57,107 nt of DNA from Rhizaria sp. SCN 62-66 (lineage: Eukaryota; Rhizaria, unplaced): positions 1 to 57,107 of the forward strand of contig MEDY01000402.1 in assembly GCA_001724265.1 (NCBI GenBank), written 5' to 3'. Shown here one piece after another: positions 34,025 through 42,826 of this stretch. Both the position numbers and the translations under genes were made by a program. Position 1 is the stretch's first letter. Every line of letters starts with the position of its first letter. The notes under the pieces are model-generated. The model was not told the origin of the DNA, did not search any database, and worked only from the letters and a program-made list of their open reading frames with translations.

Positions 34025-34464
34025 ATGCCCTTCACTCTCGCTGCTTCCGAGGTCTCCTCCACCGCCTGCGCCCTCGCCGCCCTCATCCTCCAGGACGGCG
34101 CTGCCCCCCTCACGTACGTCTCAATCCCAGTCATAGTCCCAGTCCAGGAACAACTTTCTCTCCCATTCCTTTTCCTGTATTCCCTAGACACCCAGACTCA
34201 CTCCACCCATGCTTTATTTACTTTTACCCTACTCTTCTTCTTCGTGTCCGCCCCCGCAGCGCTGAGAACATCACCGCTGTGATCTCCGCTGCCGGCGTCA
34301 AGGGCGTCGATGCCACCACCGCCGCCATCTTCGCCACCGCGTGCGAGGGCCGCGACGTCTCGTCGCTCATCTTCTCCGGCTCCTCCTCCTCCTCCGGCTC
34401 CTCCTCTTCGGGTTCCTCCTCCTCCGGCTCGTCCTCCTCCGACTCCTCCTCGGACTCCGATTAA
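34025..34464 (+). CDS. RPLP1: 60S acidic ribosomal protein P1, atypical C-terminus
   Basis: Two exons, 34025-34113 and 34260-34464; stop TAA; 97 aa. P1/P2 dimers form the lateral stalk of the large ribosomal subunit that recruits translation GTPases. Residues 1-68 fit the P1 dimerisation domain: ASEVSSTACALAALILQDG, AENITAVISAAGV, AIFATACEGRDVSSLIF. The usual Ala-rich hinge is replaced by repeated Ser-Gly blocks. The family's universal C-terminal tail (acidic, then MGFGLFD) is missing; the protein ends in DSSSDSD. No downstream exon with the tail is visible. It may be a divergent paralogue or a genuine tail loss. Confidence 0.8.
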
Positions 34465-35215
34465 GCGCGCTTACCGGCCGCAAAGCTGCGACAACCATGC
34501 CAGCTCATCTTCAGCAAGTTGCAATCGCAGTAGCCTGAGCGTTGGCGGCTGCAAAGCTGCTGTTGCGCCTGCTGCTGCGACCGCAACGCGCGTTGTCCGC
34601 CGGGCTGGCGTTGTGTGCGCACGTAGTTGCTCTTGGAGACAGGATGGACGCTCTCCATGACAGTGCAGAGCTCTGTAGGTGGCCTTGGACTTGCGCAGTT
34701 TGAGGGAAAAATGTGACAAAACGAATAAAATAAAGGCATTTTTATTCTTCCGTATTATTTTAGGTTGCTTTTGGATCGTACTCTGCATCGAATATTCTCA
34801 TATCTGTTTTGTTTATATTATTGTAATCCTCAAAATGGCGCTTGCTGCGGTCAAGCTTGACTGTGGACCGTCCACGCCAGATATAGCCGTTGGCCCGTCG
34901 GCTGGAGGCAGCAACGGCGTTTCACTAGTCGTTAGTATGAGGTGGATTGTCAGACGATTGTTTGCGATGGTTAGCTCATGTAACGGAAATCAGTTAGTAA
35001 AAGCAAATAGTTTCACTTTCATTAAATCAGATAATTTTATTATATTCTGCAAAAAGAGCGTTTTATACTGTCTTTTTCTACCTTAAAATCCGCGCATGGC
35101 AAGAGCATTCAAGCCTCACCCAACGAACTTTCTCTCACGCCTTCTGCTACTTTCTTTTCCATTTAATCATCGTCAATTCTTCTACCATCTGATGTCCCAT
35201 ATGCTAAGCTTCAGA
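34465..35215. other. Intergenic region
   Basis: This is 751 bp: the 3' UTR of P1 (AATAAA at 34724) and the AT-rich upstream region of PRC1. The PRC1 start is preceded by AAGCTTCAGA, again acceptor-like. No gene seen. Confidence 0.5.
34724..34729 (+). promoter_or_regulatory. Candidate polyadenylation signal AATAAA (P1 gene)
   Basis: It lies 260 nt after the P1 stop, within an AT-rich run containing a second overlapping AATAAA-like word. Confidence 0.5.
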
Positions 35216-37227
35216 ATGAGTAGCGGCGATTTTGGCGCTCTGGCCATTCAGACGCGCGACCGTCTCAACGCCCTCTGGTCCGAGGTCGGCCTGTCTGAGG
35301 ACGAGCGCGATGCCGAGCTCGAGATCATCGTCGCCAGCGTCCGCTCTGTGTACAACAGCCGCCTGCAGCACGAGGAACGCCACGTTGAGGAGCTTCGCAG
35401 CTCTATCTCGACCGTCACGGCGCAGCTCAAGGCGATCCTCACAGTCCTGGAGGCGCCCGCGAGCGAGGTCGCCGCGGTCGACTGCAAGCCCCGCGGTGTG
35501 TCTCTGCGCGACAAGGTGTCGTCGCTCAAGCAGGACCTGGCCGCCGTGGCCGAGCGCCGCGACGCGCGCGCCGCCGCCGTGACGGCCAAGCACGCAGAGC
35601 TGCTGGCGCTGTGGTCCGCGATGGGCTTCCCCGCCAAGGCCGGTTTCGAGCCCGAGTCCCAGACCGAGGACAACATCGGCGCCGCCCGGCTCGCGGCACT
35701 CACCGAGGAGGTCGCCGCCGCCAGCGCCGAGCAAGCGCGTCTGCAGAGCGCCGTACAGGAGCTCTGCCAGGAGATCAACGACCAGTTCACCGAGCTCGGC
35801 ATCGCCAGCGAGATGGACGTCCAGGCCAACGATAGCATCGGCGCCGTCATCAGCGCCAACCCGCGCGTGGCGCCAGACGTGGCCTCTGTGCTCGTGCGGC
35901 TCAACTTCAACGAGCTGGACACGAAGATCACGGAGCGACGCTTCGAGCTCATTGGCGTGCACGCGGCGACGATCAAGGCGCTGCAGGAGCGCACGGTGCT
36001 GTTGGCCGAGATGCGGACTGAGCGCACCGAGAAGCTGCACGAGTTCGCGCAGGCCATCATGCCGCTCTGGCGCCGCCTCTCGGTTCCCGCCGAGGAGCAG
36101 CAGGCCTGGGTCAAGAACAACGGCGGGCTCTCGATCCAGGCGCTGCGCTCGTGCCAGCTTGAGATCATCCGCCTCCAGCAGCTCCAGCAGGAGGCCCTCG
36201 GACCCATGCTCCAGGTATGGCTGACAAAAACAACGAACTTCATCTCTCAAGCGCTCTAACATCTTCCAATTTTGATATATCGCACTTTTGTTTAATTTAG
36301 AAATGTTTTACTGCTTAATGATGCTATATGTTCCATTTTATCTCACGAATTGCACTCTTTGATGCTATATCGCTCTCCTTGTTCTTTCAGGCCGCCCGCG
36401 CCAAGGTGGAGGAGCTGTGGGACCACCTCATGGTCTCGGCCGACGAGCGCGCGCTCTTCAAGGACTTCACCTCCCCCGAGCTCTCTGACGAGCTGCTGCA
36501 GTCGCACGAGCAGCACATCTCGCTGCTCACTGCGCGCGCGAACGCGATGCGGCCCGTGCTGGAGCTGATCGCGCGCCGCGATGAGCTTAAGCGCACGACG
36601 CTGGTGCTGGCCGAGATGGAGACGGACCCGGACCGCTACAAGAAGCCGCGCCACCTGATCGAGGAGGAGCGCCTCCGCAAACAGCTCCGCGCCATGCCCA
36701 AGCTCGAGGCCGAGCTCCGCGCGCAGATCCCCGCCTGGGAGGCCCAGTACGGAGAGTTCCGCGTCGTACGTCCCCTACACTTAAACAAATGAGCTTGAAA
36801 ACTTGACGTGACATTTTACACTGGATCATTGAGTACTTAAATGTTTGTTTTTTGCTCTTGTACCATGCATTCAGTCCACACATTATAATCTGACCGTATA
36901 TCTATTTTCCCCTTTCTATTTTCATCAACACTAAACGTAATACGCGTGTTTATTAACTTACAGGACGGCGTGCGCTTCCTGGACCTGATGGAGGAGGACA
37001 TTGAAGCCGAGCACGCGCGCAAGGAGGAGGACCGCCTCGCCAAGGAGCGCGAGCGCGACGCCAAGCGCGCCGGCAAGGCCGCCGGCGCCGCCGGGGCCAA
37101 TGCCCAGCCCTTCGGCCGCACCAGCACTGCCAAGGCCGGCGCGGCTGCGGCCGCAGGCGGCAACGGCACCCGCAAGGGCACCGCCAAGGGCACCGAGGGC
37201 AAGAGCAAGGAAAACGTGTGTGCGTAA
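35216..37227 (+). CDS. PRC1: PRC1/MAP65/Ase1 microtubule-bundling protein
   Basis: Three exons: 35216-36214, 36391-36765, 36964-37227; stop TAA; 545 aa. Family members cross-link antiparallel microtubules at the spindle midzone and act in cytokinesis. The N-terminal ~330 residues are spectrin-like coiled coil (LWSEVGLSEDERDAELEII at the start). The conserved microtubule-binding part begins at residue ~338 with ELWDHLMVSADERALF, followed by KKPRHLIEEERLRKQL and PAWEAQYGEFRV. The tail is basic and Ala/Gly-rich, probably disordered. Length is normal for the family, with no large insertions, unlike its neighbours. An in-frame ATG at 35192 could add eight residues; I chose 35216 because the family begins there and the preceding bases look like a splice acceptor. 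Confidence 0.88.
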
Positions 37228-38634
37228 GCACAGATCATAGTTAAGTCGCACACAGAGATTTGCTTTATTTCCAGCAATGAGAAGAGAAGAGAAAGTACGA
37301 TCAAAAAGAAAGAAAAAATTAAGAAGAAATGAAAGCAAGAGCGGAGAGCAATGTTTGAGCGATATTGCTTTTTCTCGATCTTGCTTCAGTGTTCCTATTC
37401 GTTGCTGCTGCGAGCTCTCTAACAATACCATTCGACTCAATGTTTTGATGTGCGAATCTAATTGGAGAGAGAAAAGATGAAGAATGTGGTATTTTTCATT
37501 TTCGCGAGCAGAAACGATTGCAACACCACAGCTTGCACAGCAATAGTAGTTACCGGTTACTTCGTAACACTGTCGTTGTACTCGTTTTGTTTTATATAGA
37601 TGTGACGCAAACATTTTCGACAGCGTTAGTTACAATTCAATACAACTGATTTTCATTAAAATATACTCACACTCATTCCGCACTTGTTTATTTGTATGTC
37701 ATCATCATAATGTCAGACGAACTGCATACTGTCGCGCATACGAGAAAAAATAATTCTCACGGGGAAGCATTGCACATTACATCCATTTCCCATTAGATTT
37801 GATAATTTTGCGTCAACATCTCTATGTATATCGGATATCTTCTTGAGTTTTTCTCAAAGGTACCGTGAGCACAAACAGTTGTAGCGGAATCGCGTCACTG
37901 TTGGAGCGATGAGTGATAATGACAAGACAGAGAGACATTGGACTAATATTTCAATGATGACGGAGCCACGATAGACCATCAGTGGCAAACTAAGCGCACA
38001 GAGCTGGGCCAAGCTGGGCAGATACAGACGAACACATGCACAAAGGAAGAACAAATCAAATACATCAGTGACGCGATGATATCAAGATGACAATCAAGGG
38101 CATCGTTCACAGTGCGGCGGAGCGTTGTTGCTCTGATGGAAAAATAGAAAGTTGTGCGATTAAAGCATAAAACATGAATAGTTATGATTCATGTGAACAA
38201 CACCAGGAAAACAAATCAGAACAAAATCAAATCAAAGCGCACCAGCCAAGAAATTCACAAAGTGTCATTTTCGTCAATACGTTCACACACACCAACAGTT
38301 GGATAGTGTTACTCGCGCTTGCGTGTTGGATATACGGAGGCTGGGTCACATCACACGACACACGGGTACGGACAGTAATACTTTTGGCAGAAGCAGGACA
38401 AAGAGAGCATCGAACATGAAGAACAGAACGACGGTCACTAAAACAACGACACGTAGTCAATCGTTTTCTGTTCCTGTGAGAGTATGAATCAAGCAAAGTA
38501 TAAAGACACGGTTAAAAGTTCGGCTGAAAGCGACGACTAATGAACGTTCGCATAGCTTTGACAGTAAGTATGCCATCGCTCAGTCAACACAAGCAAGTTT
38601 TTCGTCTCGACAATTCAGTCAGACAGCTGTGCCG
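37228..38634. other. Intergenic region between convergent genes
   Basis: This is 1.4 kb of AT-richer DNA holding the 3' flanks of PRC1 (+) and the secreted Cys/Lys-rich gene (-). Short ORFs lack the local codon bias. I see no RNA gene or mobile element. Confidence 0.55.
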
Positions 38635-41600
38635 TTAGAAGAAGAGCTTCTTCTTGGCGGCCGCGTTCGCCTTCTCCAGCTCCTCTTCCTCGGCCGCCTT
38701 GGCGTTGGCGCGCGCCTGCGCCGCCGCGGCCGTGTACGCACCCTGTGCGCCCAGACTCTCCTTGGCGACGTCCTTGAGGCGGTTCTTTGTGTTTGTGTCG
38801 AAGTTCTTCTTGGCCTGATCCGCCTTCAGCTTGGCGGCGGCCGCCTCCTTCTCGGCCTTAGCCTTGGCCTCGGCGGCCGCAGCCTTCTCGGCCTTGGTCT
38901 TCGCGTCAGCCTTGGCCTTGGCAGCCTTCTTCGAGTCGCTCTGGCTCTGCTTCTTGGAGCCCTTGCCCTTGGCCGTGCTCTTGCTCTGCCCCTGCCCACC
39001 GTCGCCCTTGCTGTTGCCGTTCGGCTTCTTGGCCGGCGTCGTGTCCTTGGTGTTAGAGACAGGTGTCTTCGAGTTGGTGTTGGTGTTGGACTTGGCAGGC
39101 GTCGTCGACTTCTTGTCAGCGGTGCTGACCGCCGCCTTCTTGTCGGCGGCGGCCTTGTCGGTGGACGGCTTCACTGGGGGCTTGACAGGCGTAAGCTTCT
39201 TGTCGTCGGTCTTAGCAGGCGTCTTGTTGCCGTCAGTCTTAGCAGGCGTCTTGTTGCCGTCAGTCTTAGCAGGCGTCTTGTTGCCGTCAGTCTTAGCAGG
39301 CGTCTTGTTGCCGTCGGTCTTAGGCGTCTTGTTGCCGTCGGTCTTGGCAGGAGTGTCATTCTTGCCCTTGTTGCCGCCACTGTTACTGCCACCGTTGTTG
39401 TTGCCGTTGCCCTTGTTATCAGGCGTGACCGGCTTATTGCTGTTATTGTTGCTGCTGGGAGTGGCCGCCTTGCCCGTGTTGCGAGTACTAAAATGCAAAA
39501 AATAACACACACAAAAAATATTAAAATATAAACAAGCAAGGCGTGAGTAATGACGAAAATGAAGTTGATGTGATGTTTACGTAACTCAAGCTATAACAGT
39601 TACTCATTGATGTTGCCTTCAAGCGTAGTAAAGATCGTGGAGTTATGGAGCCGTACCTGGAGCTGGCGTGCGTATTGCTGTTGCTGGAGCCGCGCGAGCC
39701 GCCCTTGCCGCCAATCAGGTCGCCGACGGCGCTGCTCGCCTTGCCGCCGACCTGCTTGCCGTACTTGGACTAAAAGTGGAAGCCACAAAGGGAAGAGTAA
39801 ACAAGGTGAGTTCAGTTCGTGAACGGATGAAGTCGACACAACAACAGCGAAAATCAATCATATCAACCAATTTTAAAAGTTAAAAACCAACATCACATTT
39901 GAGCAATTCAGTCACATGCAAGCTCATAATAAAACAAGAAGCTCGTCACAACAACTTGTCGTCCGTTGTCGCGCCCATTCTGAGTCGACGCACCTGTCCG
40001 TAGTTCTTGGCCATGCTGCCGGCCGTGTCAACCGCAAGGTCGCCAACCGTCTTGACCTTGTCGGCGACGGCGCTGTTGACCTTGGCGCCGGCCTGCTGCG
40101 CGCTGGCGTAGCCCGCCTGGCGCACCTGGTCCGCGCGCGCCTTGTCGCCCTTGAGGTCGATGGCGCCCGCCTTGAGGTCGGTGAGGAGGCGGCCGGTGCC
40201 CGTGGTGACCGCGCCGGCCGCATTGCCCGCCGCCGTGGCCGCGTAGTCGACGCCGACCTTGCCGACCTTGACGGCCTGGTCTGCGGCTGCGTTGATCACG
40301 CCGTTGACCGCGCCCGTGACAACGTTGCGCGTCGTCGCCGTGACGATCTTGCGGCCCACCTGTGTCCCGATCTCCTTGCCGGCAACCTTGACAGTCTCGC
40401 GCACCGCGCCCTTGACGTCGCCCGTAAGCAGCTTCTTGCCGCCCGCGATGAGCGCCTTGGCGCCAGAGACGCCGAGCCCGGTGACGGAGCCCAGGAACTC
40501 GTTGACCATGGCGTCCGTCATCGCCGTCTTGATCTCGCCCGCGATGATCTTCTTGTGGTACGCGATCTTTTGCTCGCGCGTCATGCGGCTCACGATCTGC
40601 TTCTCAAGCTCGCGCTTCTTGGCCAGTTCGGCCTCTTCTTGCTTGACGAGCTTCTCGTGCGCGGCCTTTTCCTCTGGGGTGGAGCCGATGCACTGGCCGG
40701 GACGCGTGGGACACACGGCCCCGATCGCCACAGAGCGCGCGGGCGAGGAAAAGAGCGTCGCACCCAGCACCTCAAACTTGGTCGCGGGCACGTTGAAGCT
40801 GGGGATGCGGAAGCCACAGAGGCAGTCGTCAGTGAGGCCGGCCTTGGCGAGGATCCAGTTCAGGCCCTTGACACACCACTCGCCGAAGATCTTGCCTATG
40901 TAGAGCGGGAACCGGCAGAAGAAGCGCTGCGCCGCGACGGCCGCGCCGCCGCTCATGAGCGCGACCATGGCCGTGCACATGGCCTCTCCGGCCAGGTCAC
41001 ACGCACCCTTCTTGAGGAAGTTGACCACGGCCTTGCACCACGTGCACTTGTACACCGTCACCTTGGCGATGACCCAGTCGAAGGCCTCAGCAAGCCAGTC
41101 GCCGAGTCCGAACATAAGCGCGTCCTGCACGAGCAGCGCGTGCAGCGTCGCGCGGCCCTGGAACAGGTGCTTGTGCTGGTGCAGCGCCGCCACGGCCACG
41201 CGCGCCTCGACGAACGACGCCGCGGCGGCGCCCTTGGGCGCGCGGCGCTCGCGCACGGCCAGCTCGGCGTCGACGCGCCGCAGCAGCGAGTCAAACGAGT
41301 CGCCGTGGGTTGTATAACGCACCTGCAGCGAGTCGGCGAGGCCGCAGAGGTTGTCGCGGTGCGTGCTATACAGTGCGCTATAGTCCGCATGCTCCATGTG
41401 GTAGACGTTGCGCGCGAAGTTCTCGCGCCAGGCCTTGAAAACCGGGTTGTTGATGCCGCCGGTGATCTTCTCGATGAAGTCCGCGTCGGCGGGCACCGCG
41501 AGATCGAAGGGCGTGGCGAGGAAGTCGTCGATGGTGTACATCTGCTTCATCGCCGTGAAGGCCTGCGTCATCTCGTGCGCCTCCGCCGACGAGGGCGCCA

Positions 41601-42070
41601 GGAATGGCTGCGGATTCGTCCCGTTCGACGGCGGCGCCAGCAAGGACGCGTCCGAGGACGCGCGGAGCGATACCGCCTGGCTGTGGGCGGCGCACAGTGG
41701 CAGTGACAAAAGACCAGGAGGTGAAAGCAGTGACACGGTGAGAGCATGACAACGGACAGGGGGCGACGGGCGAGTTGTTGTTGATGAGCGGTATGAGGTC
41801 ATTACGAGCACGAACGAGAAAAGGAAGCACATTTACATAATCAAACTGAGGTTTTTGCTAAAATACAGGACAACCAGCCCCTTAGCGCCAAGATTACAGC
41901 GCACAGAGGCGATTCAAGAACGCGGAAGGGTATCTGTGTGCGAACAGAGAGGCACAGCCTCGTGTTTGGGGATTGACGTACACACCAGAGGTGGCCAAGG
42001 CGAGGATCGCCATCACCAGGGCGCCAAAGAAGACCGCAAGACGTGCTAGAGTAGCATGCCTCAAGTCCAT
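38635..42070 (-). CDS. Secreted Cys-containing protein with Lys-rich repeat tail, function unknown
   Basis: Four exons: 42070-41898, 41680-39994, 39769-39657, 39487-38635; all phases match; stop TAA; 941 aa. The N-terminus MDLRHATLARLAVFFGALVMAILALATSG is, in two parts, a short basic n-region and a ~20-residue hydrophobic core, a signal peptide or anchor. Residues ~90-350 are folded-looking with paired Cys (YKCTWCKAVVNFLKKGACDL, EAMCTAM, FFCRFPLYIGKIFGEWC, DDCLCGF), loosely like saposin-type Cys spacing. A helical Ala/Val/Thr/Gly region follows. The C-terminal third is Lys/Asn/Thr-rich, with a nine-residue repeat and an Ala/Lys/Glu coiled coil ending KKKLFF. I do not recognise the family; the saposin comparison is only a hint. 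Confidence 0.75.
39195..39350 (-). repeat. Tandem 27-nt repeat encoding TPAKTDGNK
   Basis: About six units encode TPAKTDGNK; one copy lacks the Ala codon (24 nt) and the last degenerates to TPAKTDDKK. Near-identical DNA across the units indicates recent tandem duplication. Confidence 0.85.
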
Positions 42071-42826
42071 TTGACACCGATCTAAGAGGAGAAAGTGGAC
42101 AGAAAAGGATGAGACGGGGACAAGGAGTGAGCTGGACACGATCCCACAAAAGGAGGCAACAGGGGGCGCAAAAAGCAAGTTGCAGATCTAACTGGGATAA
42201 TAAAGAAGACTACACAATCGCGTCTCTTCGAAAAATGCGGTTATCCGGCGTTCACTCGATATTGGAGCTCGATCTTTGCTTCAATTGGAAAGCGCGTGAA
42301 GGAGGGGATCTGAGGTCGATTTCGAGCAATACCAATTTCCGTTTCTGTACACGCACGTAGATGCGGTGAAACGCTCTGATTGAAAACGGAAATTATATTA
42401 CTACTCATTGCAAATCAATTTTACTTTGATTTGCAGTGATTTTTCCAGTCACAGCTGCGTAGTGACGTGGATTAGATTTCTCAAGACAAATTTTGGTCCT
42501 TCTCGATCGCCGGCACGAAAGTGGAGAGGCCGTAATTTTTTCGTACGCATCCACTGGTATTCTGCAATATATTTCATCAATTTTAAGTGTACAAACACAC
42601 ATTCAAGAAAAAACGACGCGATACAGAAGCTAGCACGCTAATTAGCGAGCTATTGTTTATTGGTATAGCTATTGTTCCACCTGTTGATATACCTTTCCAA
42701 ATCTCAATAAAGCTGGACGAGCTCCGTTGACGGCAAGCAACAAAATACAAGATATCTCGCAATTCTGCGCTTCATTCCCCGTTGGCACTGCCTTCTCGCT
42801 CAACATATTGCGTTATTCCTCCGTAT
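42071..42826. other. Intergenic region
   Basis: This is 756 bp between the MYND gene's 3' end and the secreted-protein gene's start, both on the minus strand. Reading on the minus strand, a CTTTCTCCTCTTAG lies just before the latter's ATG (42070), an acceptor-like site suggesting a 5' UTR intron. No gene seen. Confidence 0.5.
42656..42661 (-). promoter_or_regulatory. Candidate polyadenylation signal AATAAA (MYND gene)
   Basis: TTTATT on the plus strand reads AATAAA on the minus strand, 165 nt downstream of the MYND gene stop. Confidence 0.5.

Noticed and set aside
37228-38634. Short ORFs between PRC1 and the secreted Cys/Lys gene
   Set aside because: They lack GC-rich third positions and similarity to anything I recognise.
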